Assembly (NCBI GenBank): GCA_937873655.1
Contig: CALMYQ010000086.1
Location: 1-64,000 of the forward strand
Length of the DNA: 64,000 nt
Direction of reading: 5' to 3'
Source: an uncultured Lewinella sp.
GTDB taxonomy: Bacteria > Bacteroidota > Bacteroidia > Chitinophagales > Saprospiraceae
Shown here: positions 44,989 to 54,347 of the stretch, one piece after another
Layout: every line of letters begins with the position of its first letter
How positions within the stretch are numbered: position 1 is the first letter of the stretch
Notes under the pieces: model-generated
Told to the model about the DNA's origin: nothing
Databases searched by the model: none
The model's input: the letters and a program-made list of their open reading frames with translations, nothing else
Translations under genes and position numbers: made by a program

Positions 44989-47967
44989 ATGATCCCAAAA
45001 TTCAGGAACAGATCACGCCCGCGGCTCCGCGGGATAATAGCATGCTGGGTCTTGCTTTTGACCCTGATCACCATCACCGTTCAGGCGCAAGTTCCCGTTG
45101 GAACCGTCATCACCGATTGCGGCTTCGGTGTAAGCGCATCACTGACGAATCCGACCTGTCCCGGCAACCCGGACGGCTCCATCCAGCTGGTTTTTACGGA
45201 CGCTTCACAAAATATCGCTGTTGATTGGCTGAACGTCAATGTGGCTGATAGTCCCACCCTCGAAAACTTATCTGCCGGCACCTACCTGGTTGCCCTCAGC
45301 AATGCCGATTGTGCAGATACGCTTTCCTATACATTGGTCAACAATCCCATTGTCGCTCCCGACCTTTTCCTGACCTTCTGCACGAATACGGCCGAGGTGA
45401 ATTTGCTGGACGGGGTAACCGGCGGAACCGGTCCGTACAGCGTCTCCGCCCAAACCATCAAAGGAACGGTGGTCAATTGCCAGGATTGCGATAGCCCCTT
45501 CGTTGTACTGGACACCACCTCTTTTCTGCAGGTCAAGATCACCGATTCAAACGGTTGTAATGGCACGCGGCTGGTTTCCGCCCAGTTATTGCCCCCCCTG
45601 GAGGTCTCGGCCCAGGTGACCGGACAAAGTTCGTGCAACGGCGACATCACCGTAACGGCAAGCGGAGGTTCCGGCAATTATTGGTATTCCGTCGACCCGT
45701 CCGTTTTTCAATCCAGCCCGGTTTTCTATAACCTGCCCTGCGACAGTACCTATACCATCACCGTCTTCGACCTCGAGGGATGTTCCGCGTCGGTTTCGGT
45801 ACATATAACCTGTGCCCCATTGCCTACCCTGACGGCCACTTTCGACAACCGGGATGTCACTTGTTTCGGCCGCAAGGACGGCAGGATACACATCACCAGT
45901 CTGTCCTCTTCAACCGTCGATGTCGTCGGGTACTCCCTGGGATTGTCCAGTTCCACGGATGCCTCTCCGGTACAGCTCAGCCCGGTCTTTGCAAATCTGG
46001 ATGCCGGCAATTATGTCGTTTACGTCAAAACCGATAATGCATGTACCATTCCCATTGCAGCGCAGGTAAAGATCCGGACCCCCGATCCGTTGCTCATGGC
46101 GGCCAACACCACGGATGCCAGCTGCGAAGGCGAGGATAACGGAGAGGTAGAGCTAGCCGCAGAGGGCGGAAACGGCGGATATGAATACCTGATCAGCAAT
46201 ACCTCTTCGCCGACGGATCAGAATGTCTTTGCCAACCTGTCGCCGGGTCATTACAAGGCGCAGGTGCGGGACAGCCTGGGTTGCCGGGACTCCACCGAGT
46301 TTGACATCGGACTGGCCTATTCCTGGCCCGAAGTGCCGTTTGACGTTACGGCGAGCTGCTATTACGACAGTTCCGGCAGTATCGTCATTGTCGAATCCGG
46401 TGAATTGTTCATCGGAGAGGTCAAATTTTCATTGGACACGCTCGGCTTCCAGGCGTTCCCGGATACGGTTGTCTTTGGCAATCTGCCGCCCGGTGATTAT
46501 ACCTTGTATATCCAGAACGAGGAAGGTTGCATTACCGGCGTTCCGTTTACCATACCGGCGTCCTATCCGCCGCCTGTCAGCCTGATGATCAGCGTGGTTT
46601 CCTGTTTCGGCGGTTCGGACGGGGAATTGACGATCGACGTATTGGGGGAGCCGGAAGAGGCATACCAGTATTCCCTGGACGGGCAAAATTTTGGAGAAGA
46701 TCCCGTGTTTACGGGCCTGGAAGCGGGCCTGGATACGCTTTATCTGCTGAATGCCCTGGGGTGCGTTTTCCCCTATCCGTTCAACATCGGAGAACCGGAA
46801 GAACCGTCGGTACAACTGGCGATCACCATGCCGACCTGTTACGGTTACGCGGACGGCAGGCTGATCGCAACGGCGGAAGGCCCGCCGGAACCCTATACCT
46901 GGTCGATTGACGGGGGCGCCTTCCAACCGGACAGCCTGTTTACGGACCTGGAAGCGGGCAACCATACCCTGATCCTGCGCGACGCATTGGGGTGTTTGTA
47001 TCCCAAGCCGGCTCAAATCACCGAGCCCATGCCGCTGGAAACCGGTTTGACGATCGTCCCCGAAACCTGCGGGAACAAGAACGGGCTCCTTTTTTCCACC
47101 CCGGCCGGCGGAACGCCGCCTTATCAATTCATCTGGAGTACCGGCGATACTCTGCACAGCTATATCGCCAATCTGACGGCAGGATATTACAAACTGACCC
47201 TGACCGATCAGCACGAATGCCAAACCGGGCAAACGGCTCAAGTGACCAATGAGAGCGGTCCCCTGGTATTCGCCACCACCGACGACGTGAGCTGCAACGG
47301 AGAGGCCAACGGCGCGGTGGAGCTGGTGGTGATCGGCGGGACCCCTCCAATGGCTTTTACCTGGTCGAACGGTGCATATTCCCAAAATCTCGACAGTCTG
47401 GAAGCGGGGAGCTATATCGTCACCGTCACCGACATTCATTATTGTACCAGCTCCAAATCCTTCATCATTCACGAGCCCAGAGCCTTAAGCCTGAGCACCC
47501 AAAGCGCCAGTTATAACGGCCTTTGGTTCATCAACCTGGAAGTGGAAGGAGGCTCCCCGCCCTACCTTTACAGCTGGTCGAACGGCGAGAACAGCGAGGA
47601 TCTTTTTGATCTGGAGCCCGGGACCTACACCGTTACCGTTACCGACAATGAAGATTGCACGGCGACGACGACCGTAGATATCCTGACCGATACGTCGGAT
47701 CCGGGCAGTGAAAAGGTCGATTTCAGGGCTTATCCCAATCCGTTCGGATCAACCATTTCCCTGGATTGGGGTTTTCAGCCGGATGGGCCGGTATTCTTCC
47801 GGGTTTTCGATACGAATGGAAAAATGATAGATGCTGCTAAATGGCTCGGCGGGCATACCCAAATTACCGTGGATGGCAGTAACTGGCCTTCGGGGGTATA
47901 CTGGATCCGGATGGAAGATGGGAAGCGGGCGGGGGTGGTGAGGGTGGTGAAGACGACCCCGGAATAG
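44989..47967 (+). CDS. large SprB-repeat T9SS-exported surface protein
   Basis: A 992-residue exported protein (signal ending LLLTLITITVQAQ) with about ten SprB-like repeats, each with a C-x-G/N-G core and a conserved turn (NPTCPGNPDGSIQLVF, DVTCFGRKDGRIHI, VVSCFGGSDGELTI, DVSCNGEANGAVELVVIGGTPP) alternating with L-AG-Y-V-V-D-C segments. The C-terminal 80 residues are a T9SS type A sorting domain (FRAYPNPFGSTISLDWGF, DTNGKMIDAAKWLGG, WPSGVYWIRMEDGKR). It is the second such protein in the window and is probably adhesive or motility-associated. The last two codons and stop lie inside a perfect 48-bp palindrome. Confidence 0.92.
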   Translation: MIPKFRNRSRPRLRGIIACWVLLLTLITITVQAQVPVGTVITDCGFGVSASLTNPTCPGNPDGSIQLVFTDASQNIAVDWLNVNVADSPTLENLSAGTYLVALSNADCADTLSYTLVNNPIVAPDLFLTFCTNTAEVNLLDGVTGGTGPYSVSAQTIKGTVVNCQDCDSPFVVLDTTSFLQVKITDSNGCNGTRLVSAQLLPPLEVSAQVTGQSSCNGDITVTASGGSGNYWYSVDPSVFQSSPVFYNLPCDSTYTITVFDLEGCSASVSVHITCAPLPTLTATFDNRDVTCFGRKDGRIHITSLSSSTVDVVGYSLGLSSSTDASPVQLSPVFANLDAGNYVVYVKTDNACTIPIAAQVKIRTPDPLLMAANTTDASCEGEDNGEVELAAEGGNGGYEYLISNTSSPTDQNVFANLSPGHYKAQVRDSLGCRDSTEFDIGLAYSWPEVPFDVTASCYYDSSGSIVIVESGELFIGEVKFSLDTLGFQAFPDTVVFGNLPPGDYTLYIQNEEGCITGVPFTIPASYPPPVSLMISVVSCFGGSDGELTIDVLGEPEEAYQYSLDGQNFGEDPVFTGLEAGLDTLYLLNALGCVFPYPFNIGEPEEPSVQLAITMPTCYGYADGRLIATAEGPPEPYTWSIDGGAFQPDSLFTDLEAGNHTLILRDALGCLYPKPAQITEPMPLETGLTIVPETCGNKNGLLFSTPAGGTPPYQFIWSTGDTLHSYIANLTAGYYKLTLTDQHECQTGQTAQVTNESGPLVFATTDDVSCNGEANGAVELVVIGGTPPMAFTWSNGAYSQNLDSLEAGSYIVTVTDIHYCTSSKSFIIHEPRALSLSTQSASYNGLWFINLEVEGGSPPYLYSWSNGENSEDLFDLEPGTYTVTVTDNEDCTATTTVDILTDTSDPGSEKVDFRAYPNPFGSTISLDWGFQPDGPVFFRVFDTNGKMIDAAKWLGGHTQITVDGSNWPSGVYWIRMEDGKRAGVVRVVKTTPE

Positions 47968-48005
47968 ATAGCCTGGGACTTAAGTCCCAGGCTATCTATT
48001 CCGGG
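47958..48005. repeat. perfect 48-bp palindrome
   Basis: Bases 47958-48005 equal their own reverse complement with no mismatch and no loop (half-site begins CCCGGAATAGATAGCC and ends GGGACTT; centre between 47981 and 47982). It covers the stop codon of the upstream gene and ends 12 nt before the stop of the convergent M1 peptidase gene. Confidence 0.92.
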
Positions 48006-48017
48006 CAGTGGCGGCGA

Positions 48018-50681
48018 TCAAAACTGCCGGTAAAACGCCTTCAACTGGTCGTTGGTCTCGTTTTCCTTGATCTCTTCGAACATCTTCCTGAGTTCTTCCG
48101 CGTTGTACTTCAAGGCGGCCTTTTTCTCGGCGTCCTTGGCGTTAGAAGCCATATCGTCCACTTCGTCGCGCATCTGGGTAATGGCCCGGGCGGCGCCCAG
48201 CCGCTTCCACGGCGATACACCCTGATCCATGGCCATTCCCTTGAGTTTGGCAGCGGCTTTCATGGTCGGGTCGATACCGGCTTTGATCACCAGGTCCTTG
48301 TATTTGGTCATAAAGGAGATGGCGGCAAAACCGTCGGTTTCGGCCAGGTTTTTCTCGAAGAAAGGCAGGTATTTCACATCCCCGCTTTCGGCGTAGATAT
48401 CGCCGATCGCAGACAGCAATTCGCTGCTCTTGGTGTTTTCCAGTTTGGCGGCGTATTCCAGGGCGGTGGCGTTATCCTTCTGGCTCAATACGTTGAGTGC
48501 GGCGCCGACCACGCTGCTGGCCTTATCCTTGTCGATGGCTTGTTTGGCCAGTTGAACCACCTCTGCGTCATCCGCCTCGCTCAACCGGTCGAAGGCAGAA
48601 GCGCGCACTTCCGAACGGGGGTCATTGACCGCCATCTCGCGGACCTTTTTCGTCAGGGCATCGTTGTCCAGGTTGGCATTGTGGAGGCCGATTGCGCGAA
48701 TAGCCCAGAATTTATCGTTCAGTGCTTTCTGATACATGGCTTTGATGCCGGCATTGTCCTCGCCTTCGAGTTGCTGAATGGCTTCCAGGCGGTCCAGGAG
48801 GCGGGGTGCGTGGTCGAACTGGAACAGGAGTTCGTCCTGGCTCTTGTTCTCGTGACGGATAGCCAATAATTCCCTTTCCGGATCGAAATTGATCAGGGCA
48901 GGTTTTTCGTTGACCGGGAACGTGAAGGTTTGTTTTCTTTCGTCCACCTTGATGGCCTGCCGGGTTTTCTTGCCGTCGGCTGTGTAAATGTCCACAGCGG
49001 TCGGCAGGATGAAGATGGCCGGTCCGGAATCGGCGGTTTGGGTTTGTTCGACGGTAACGGTTGCCATCTTCTGATCGGCGTCGTACCCCGTTTCGACGTT
49101 CAGTACGGGGTGGCCTTTATCCAGGTACCATTGGTTGAAGAACCAGTTGAGGTCCTGGCCGGAGACCGCTTCAAAGGCCATCCGCAGGTTGTGCACCTCG
49201 ACAGCCGTTAAGGCATTCTTGGTGAGGTACAACTTCAACCCTGCAAAGAAAGCGTCGTCGCCCAGGTAGGTGCGCAGCATGTGCAGTACGGAGCCGCCCT
49301 TGTTGTAGCTGTGGGCGTCGAACATATCCTCGCGATCCTCGTAGCCGAAATTGATCAGCGGGTGGAAATCACCGGAATTGTAATACCCGCTCCACTCTTC
49401 GAGCAGGTGGTAATCGGCGGCATCCCGGCCGTGTTTGTGCTCCATCCAGAGGTATTCGCTGTAATTGGCAAACCCTTCGTTGAGGGTCAGGTTGGCCCAG
49501 CTTTCGCAGGTCACATAATCGCCGAACCAGTGGTGGAACATTTCGTGCGCAACCACCTTTTCGTTCGTGTGCTCGTCGATGAGGTCTTCAGCGTGGCGTT
49601 GCATGAAATCGCCGAAAATAACCGCGGTCGTATTTTCCATGGCGCCGGAGACGTAATCCCGGACGACCACCTGGGAGAACTTCGGCCAGGGGTATTTCAC
49701 GCCGATTTTTTCGGAGAAAAAGCTCAGCATTTCGGGGGTATACGGGAAGATCGCCTTGGCGTCTTTTTCGAATTCGGGTTCAACGTAGTAGTTAACCGGA
49801 ATGCCCTCCCATTGGTCCTTGACGGTGGCAAATTCGCCGATGGCCATCATGAAAAGGTAGGGGGCGTGGGGCATATCCATTTTCCAGTAATCGGTGCGGG
49901 TACCGTCCGGGTTATCGGTTGAGCTCACCATGAGTCCGTTGGACAGGGTAGTGAACCGCTTGTCGACGGTGATGTAGATCTCCTCGGTGGTCCGTTCATT
50001 CGGCTTGTCGATGGTTGGGAACCAGCGGGAGTTGGATTCGGTCTCGCCCTGGGTCCAGATCTGCTGCGGCTTATTGGGATCGTCGCCGTGCGGATTGATG
50101 AAGAACAGGCCCCGGTCGGAGGTGATGGCCGCGCTGCCGCCGTCGCCTTTCGGGCTGGCTACGTAGTCGATGAAAACGGTGTATTCCTGATCGCGGGTGT
50201 ATTCTTTCCCGAGTTGGATGGTGATCTGTTCGCCGTCGTAATCGTATTTCAGGTCCTGGCCGCCGCCGGCCATCCTGACCTGGTTGAATTTGAACCCTTT
50301 GGCGTCGAGGGTCAGGGTGGAAACCGGGTAGAACTGCGGTTTGAATTTGAGGGTGGCCTTACCCATTACTTTTTCGTTTTCCCAATCGAAACTCACTTCC
50401 AGTTTGGTGTGCAGGAGATCGTTGGTGCGGGTATGGCTGGCATTGTACGGCGGAAGCGAATAATTTTCGATCCGGTCGGTATCGGCTACATCGTATTCGG
50501 ATGGGCGGTCGCCGGTCACGACCATCGTATCGAGTTGTCTGTACTCGGTGTCCGATTCTGTATTGCCGGTCGTGGTGGTCGTAAGGCTTGCCTGTTTCGG
50601 GGTGTTGCAGGCAAAAATGGAGACGGCAATTGCACTGATCGTCAGAGCGCGCAGAAATTGCCCAAAGAGCTGGTGAATCAT
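48018..50681 (-). CDS. M1-family aminopeptidase lipoprotein
   Basis: An 887-residue gluzincin aminopeptidase. From ATG 50681 it has a type II signal peptide ending in a FAC lipobox, so it is a membrane-anchored lipoprotein. The exopeptidase motif is GAMENTTAVIF, the zinc site HEMFHHWFGD with the third ligand in NEGFANYSEYLW about 20 residues on, and a Tyr-containing YNKGGSVLHML block. The C-terminal third is a HEAT/ARM-like helical solenoid (YQKALNDKFWAIRAIGLHNANLDNDALTKK...). It trims peptides at the envelope. A TACCTTTG box at 50707-50714 confirms 50681 as the start rather than 50762. Confidence 0.93.
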   Translation of the reverse strand: MIHQLFGQFLRALTISAIAVSIFACNTPKQASLTTTTTGNTESDTEYRQLDTMVVTGDRPSEYDVADTDRIENYSLPPYNASHTRTNDLLHTKLEVSFDWENEKVMGKATLKFKPQFYPVSTLTLDAKGFKFNQVRMAGGGQDLKYDYDGEQITIQLGKEYTRDQEYTVFIDYVASPKGDGGSAAITSDRGLFFINPHGDDPNKPQQIWTQGETESNSRWFPTIDKPNERTTEEIYITVDKRFTTLSNGLMVSSTDNPDGTRTDYWKMDMPHAPYLFMMAIGEFATVKDQWEGIPVNYYVEPEFEKDAKAIFPYTPEMLSFFSEKIGVKYPWPKFSQVVVRDYVSGAMENTTAVIFGDFMQRHAEDLIDEHTNEKVVAHEMFHHWFGDYVTCESWANLTLNEGFANYSEYLWMEHKHGRDAADYHLLEEWSGYYNSGDFHPLINFGYEDREDMFDAHSYNKGGSVLHMLRTYLGDDAFFAGLKLYLTKNALTAVEVHNLRMAFEAVSGQDLNWFFNQWYLDKGHPVLNVETGYDADQKMATVTVEQTQTADSGPAIFILPTAVDIYTADGKKTRQAIKVDERKQTFTFPVNEKPALINFDPERELLAIRHENKSQDELLFQFDHAPRLLDRLEAIQQLEGEDNAGIKAMYQKALNDKFWAIRAIGLHNANLDNDALTKKVREMAVNDPRSEVRASAFDRLSEADDAEVVQLAKQAIDKDKASSVVGAALNVLSQKDNATALEYAAKLENTKSSELLSAIGDIYAESGDVKYLPFFEKNLAETDGFAAISFMTKYKDLVIKAGIDPTMKAAAKLKGMAMDQGVSPWKRLGAARAITQMRDEVDDMASNAKDAEKKAALKYNAEELRKMFEEIKENETNDQLKAFYRQF

Positions 50682-50706
50682 GTCGGATAATAAGTTAATA
50701 ATCCGG

Positions 50707-50714
50707 CAAAGGTA
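50707..50714 (-). promoter_or_regulatory. -7 box for the M1 aminopeptidase gene
   Basis: TACCTTTG on the minus strand, 26 nt upstream of ATG 50681; it would lie inside the gene if the upstream start were used. Confidence 0.6.
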
Positions 50715-50904
50715 AGCGACGCCGGGGAATCCTCCTAGTAAAAACCCGACAGAGGTGGCCAAGTGTCTGAACTTTTGCCGATGAGATTATTAAACGTTAG
50801 ATTTTTTTTGATTTATATTTCGGCAGGGTAGATAATTCGGCTAAAGTTTTCTTCAGGCCTGCTTCAGGGCGATTCCCACAAATTCCTGAAAGTCCATGAT
50901 GGAA

Positions 50905-51312
50905 TCAGCCATAGATTTTCCCCCGTTTTTTTACCGCTTCAATAATCTCTTTCCGTTCTTCTTCCAGATTTTGGTACATGGAGATAGCCGTCATTTCAAA
51001 AAAATCGCAGAAATACGGGTCAGCACAATAAATTCTATTTGCTGTGCTGATAATCACAAACCGAAGGTCCGTTTGGGCATTTTGGAGGTCGATCAAATCA
51101 ACCGGTATGCCGAGTTGACCGGACAGATTGATTTTGTGGTCAAATAAATCAACGGGGTTCAGGCGATTTGAGAATTCGGTAATTACCGCAATATCGATAT
51201 CACTATCCGGACCGGCAGAACCGTCTGCCCGGCTACCGAAGAGGTAAATCCCTTTAAGCCCGGTAACGTTTGCCGACAGATAATCGATTATTTTGGTTTC
51301 CAGATCCATCAT
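50905..51312 (-). CDS. MntA-like nucleotidyltransferase (antitoxin-type), orphan
   Basis: A 135-residue minimal nucleotidyltransferase. The active-site motif is GIYLFGSRADGSAGPDSDIDIAVI with both catalytic Asp, then VDLIDLQNAQTDLRFVIISTANRIY, the pattern of MntA antitoxins of HEPN/MNT (type VII) toxin-antitoxin pairs that AMPylate the HepT toxin. No HepT gene is next to it: only a 19-codon frame (50853-50912) overlaps its 3' end, and it does not resemble HEPN. It starts 3 nt after the parC stop on the same strand and is therefore likely cotranscribed with parC. Confidence 0.82.
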   Translation of the reverse strand: MMDLETKIIDYLSANVTGLKGIYLFGSRADGSAGPDSDIDIAVITEFSNRLNPVDLFDHKINLSGQLGIPVDLIDLQNAQTDLRFVIISTANRIYCADPYFCDFFEMTAISMYQNLEEERKEIIEAVKKRGKIYG

Positions 51313-51315
51313 TCT

Positions 51316-54075
51316 TCAAAATAGTTTCACCTGCCCGTTGTCCTCGATATCAAAATCGATGCTGTCGCCGGGGCCGTATTTTTTCTCCGGTGAGTCGGTT
51401 TCTTCAGCTTTTTCAGCGGCCGGTTTCTTTTTCTCCGGTGCAGCAGCTTTGGTTTTTTCAACCGGCATTTCATCCTCCATTTCCTCTTCTTCGACGGGTG
51501 GAGCCGGTTTGATAGCGGCTTTTTTCTCCGGTTTGGCGGTTTCCAGCGACTTCACGGTGAGGGCTTTGAAGTCGCCGAGCTTATTGCCGAGCGCTTTCCA
51601 GCCTTTGACGTCGATGAATTCCGCGATGTCCAGGTCGGCTTCGAATTTCTCGTTCTTCACCTTCCAGGTATATTTCACTTTGGGCGTTTCCTGTGTGGAG
51701 GCATACAGCAATTTGGTGCTCTTGTGCTCGTTGAGGAAGTTGAATCGCTGATTGAGGGAGGTGGTCTCGATTTTGAACCGCTTGACCATGGTCCAGGATT
51801 TATTGCCTTCGAAATAGACCGCATTGACCACCAGATCGGGCGTGAATTTCCGGATTTCAAACAGATCATCCGGGTTGAACCGCTTGGTCAGGTCCATTTC
51901 GGTAATTTCATATTCGCCGTTCTTATAGATCAGGAACAGCGAGTCGCCGGTATCGAAAGCGCCGAGATGAAGGCCGCGTTCGTCGGTATTGAGCCGGCCG
52001 CTGACCTCGTCCATCCAGACTTCCAGGGCGCCCAGGGTTGACTTGCCGACTTCCTTGAAGGTTACCTTGCGCACCGGATAACGGGTCAGGATATTCCCTT
52101 GCGAGCCGCGCCCTTTGATGCCCAGGGTGCCGAAATCGAAGTCGAACAGCTTGATCTTGGCCTTGCAACCCTGGGTGAGCTGCACGCTGATCACTTCGGC
52201 TTCGCCGTTGGGGTTGGCGGTAAAATACAGGATCTTGGACCCCTTGGTGCCGATGGTCAGGTCGTATTCCTTGTCGCGGGTGATGGCGGTAACGTTGAAC
52301 CGCTTGACCATGGCGCGGCCGCTCTTGCCGTCGACATACGCCAGGTTGTAGGTCGTGCGATCGTCGTTCTTTTTCCAGACATCCACGTGCATGATATCCT
52401 TACCCACAAAAACCTTGTCGGCGATGCGGGACACCTGGAATTTGCCGTCGCGGCGGAAAACGATGATGTCGTCGATATCGGAGCAGTCGCAAACGAATTC
52501 GTCTTTTTTCAATCCCCAGCCGATGAAGCCTTCCTCGCGGTTGACGTAGAGTTTGGCGTTATTGGCCACCACTTCCGTCGTCTGGATGGCGTCGAAAGTG
52601 GTGATCTCCGTTTTGCGCTCGCGGCCTTTGGCGTATTTTTCCAGGAGGCGTTCGTAATAGGCGATCGTATAATCTGTGAGGTTGGCCAGGTGATGCTTGA
52701 CCTGCTCCAGTTCTTCATGGAGTTTGGCGATCAGTTCATCGGCCTTGAAGGAGTTGAATTTGGAGATCCGCTTGATCTTGATCTCGGTCAGGCGGATGAG
52801 GTCGTCTTCAGTCACGTCGCGCAGCAGGCGCAGGCGTTGATCGTCAGGTTTGGGCTTGTCACTTGGGCCGGCCACATATTTTTTCAACCCCAGGTCGATC
52901 GTCTGCAGGACAGCTTCCCAGGTTTCGCATTCTTCGATATCGCGGTAAATCCGTTTTTCGATGAAGATCTTTTCCAGGCTGGCGAAATGGAGTTTTTCCT
53001 CCAGTTCGGCCTTCTGGATCTCCAGTTCCTGGCGGAGCAGTTCGCGCGTCTGCCAGGTACAGGCCTCCAGGATGTCCTCCACGCTGACGAAGTGGGGTTT
53101 GTCCTCGATGATCACGCAGGCATTGGGCGAGATCGGCGCCTCGCATTTGGTGAAGGCATAGAGCGCATCGATGGTCACATCCGGCGAAACGCCCGGCGCC
53201 AGCTCGATGAGGATCTCCACATCGGCGGCCGTATTGTCGGTCACCTTTTTGATCTTGATCTTGCCTTTGTCGGAGGCCTTCAGGATGCTTTCGATCAGGC
53301 TGGTGGTGGTTTCGCCGTAGGGCAGTTCGCGGATGGCGAGGAGTTGCTTGTCGAGTTTTTCGATCTTGGCGCGGACCTTGACTTTACCCCCGCGTTTGCC
53401 GCCGTTGTAGTCGGACACGTCGATGGAGCCGCCGGTCTGGAAATCAGGGTAAATTTTGACCTTCTTTCCCTGGAGGATCTTGATGGAGGCCTTGATCAGT
53501 TCGATGAAATTATGGGGCAGGATCTTGGTGGAAAGGCCGACCGCGATCCCGTCGGCACCCTGAGCGAGCAGGAGCGGGAATTTCATGGGCAGCGCCACGG
53601 GCTCGCGCTTGCGGCCGTCGTAGGAGAGCTGCCATTCGGTGGTTTGGGGGTTGAAGGCGACCTCCAGCGCGAATTTGGTCAGGCGCGCCTCGATGTAACG
53701 GGAAGCCGCAGCGCTGTCGCCGGTGCGGATATCGCCCCAGTTCCCTTGCGTATCGATGAGGAGATCCTTCTGACCGAGGTTCACAAGCGCGTCCCCGATG
53801 GCGGCATCACCGTGCGGGTGGAACTGCATGGTTTGCCCGATCACGTTGGCAACCTTGTGGAAGCGGCCGTCGTCCATTTCCCGGAGGGCGTGCAGGATGC
53901 GCCGCTGCACGGGTTTCAATCCGTCGATGATGCCGGGTACGGCCCGTTCGAGAATTACATAGGAAGCGTAATCGAGAAAATACTCCTCGTACATCCCGCC
54001 GAGGGTGATGATATGATCCTGTCCGTTGCCGTTTTGGGGCGTGGGATCGCCTGCGTCGCTTTTGCCTTTAGCCAT
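51316..54075 (-). CDS. parC: DNA topoisomerase IV subunit A (ParC-like)
   Basis: A 919-residue type IIA topoisomerase A subunit. It has the GIIDGLKPVQRRILHAL start, MQFHPHGDAAIGDAL, and catalytic Tyr127 in AAASRYIEARLTKFA, then a tower and coiled-coil region (about 330-480) and a beta-pinwheel C-terminal domain (about 500-800), ending in a long Lys/Glu/Pro tail (about 830-919). With ParE it decatenates chromosomes. GyrA versus ParC cannot be settled by motif alone; the pinwheel lacks a clear GyrA box, so ParC is preferred. parE is not adjacent. A TACTTTTG box lies 38 nt upstream. Confidence 0.9.
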   Translation of the reverse strand: MAKGKSDAGDPTPQNGNGQDHIITLGGMYEEYFLDYASYVILERAVPGIIDGLKPVQRRILHALREMDDGRFHKVANVIGQTMQFHPHGDAAIGDALVNLGQKDLLIDTQGNWGDIRTGDSAAASRYIEARLTKFALEVAFNPQTTEWQLSYDGRKREPVALPMKFPLLLAQGADGIAVGLSTKILPHNFIELIKASIKILQGKKVKIYPDFQTGGSIDVSDYNGGKRGGKVKVRAKIEKLDKQLLAIRELPYGETTTSLIESILKASDKGKIKIKKVTDNTAADVEILIELAPGVSPDVTIDALYAFTKCEAPISPNACVIIEDKPHFVSVEDILEACTWQTRELLRQELEIQKAELEEKLHFASLEKIFIEKRIYRDIEECETWEAVLQTIDLGLKKYVAGPSDKPKPDDQRLRLLRDVTEDDLIRLTEIKIKRISKFNSFKADELIAKLHEELEQVKHHLANLTDYTIAYYERLLEKYAKGRERKTEITTFDAIQTTEVVANNAKLYVNREEGFIGWGLKKDEFVCDCSDIDDIIVFRRDGKFQVSRIADKVFVGKDIMHVDVWKKNDDRTTYNLAYVDGKSGRAMVKRFNVTAITRDKEYDLTIGTKGSKILYFTANPNGEAEVISVQLTQGCKAKIKLFDFDFGTLGIKGRGSQGNILTRYPVRKVTFKEVGKSTLGALEVWMDEVSGRLNTDERGLHLGAFDTGDSLFLIYKNGEYEITEMDLTKRFNPDDLFEIRKFTPDLVVNAVYFEGNKSWTMVKRFKIETTSLNQRFNFLNEHKSTKLLYASTQETPKVKYTWKVKNEKFEADLDIAEFIDVKGWKALGNKLGDFKALTVKSLETAKPEKKAAIKPAPPVEEEEMEDEMPVEKTKAAAPEKKKPAAEKAEETDSPEKKYGPGDSIDFDIEDNGQVKLF

Positions 54076-54112
54076 AAAGAAACCTGGTTAACCTGGGTTG
54101 CGCGAATTTGTG

Positions 54113-54120
54113 CAAAAGTA
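54113..54120 (-). promoter_or_regulatory. -7 box for parC
   Basis: TACTTTTG on the minus strand, 37 nt upstream of the parC ATG at 54075. Confidence 0.55.
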
Positions 54121-54278
54121 GTGGAAATATTTGGATTTTGGAAAGGGTTAAACAATTTTTTTGTTTAAAAATATTAATTTCAATCTTTATGTTTGAAAAA
54201 CAAGCGTATTATTGATCAGTTGCCTGCGTTTTTTGAGAACCGCTGGGGTTTGAGTATGAATTGGAGATAGGAGATTTA

Positions 54279-54297
54279 CAAAACCAGGGAGGTTTTG
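54279..54297. terminator. small hairpin upstream of convergent/other genes
   Basis: CAAAACC/GGTTTTG 7-bp stem with a 5-nt loop in the parC leader-side intergenic region, probably a terminator for the P1 peptidase gene's neighbour or a dispersed repeat. Confidence 0.35.
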
Positions 54298-54347
54298 CAA
54301 ACCGGCTTCTCTCCGCTTCAACTTTTACATTTTGCATTTACATCCCC

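Noticed and set aside
50853..50912. 19-codon frame overlapping the MntA-like gene as a HepT toxin
   Set aside because: Too short and without the HEPN R-x4-6-H motif.
52099..54168. 689-codon plus-strand frame opposite parC
   Set aside because: Antisense shadow of parC; hydrophobic-looking composition is a by-product of complementing acidic/basic codons.
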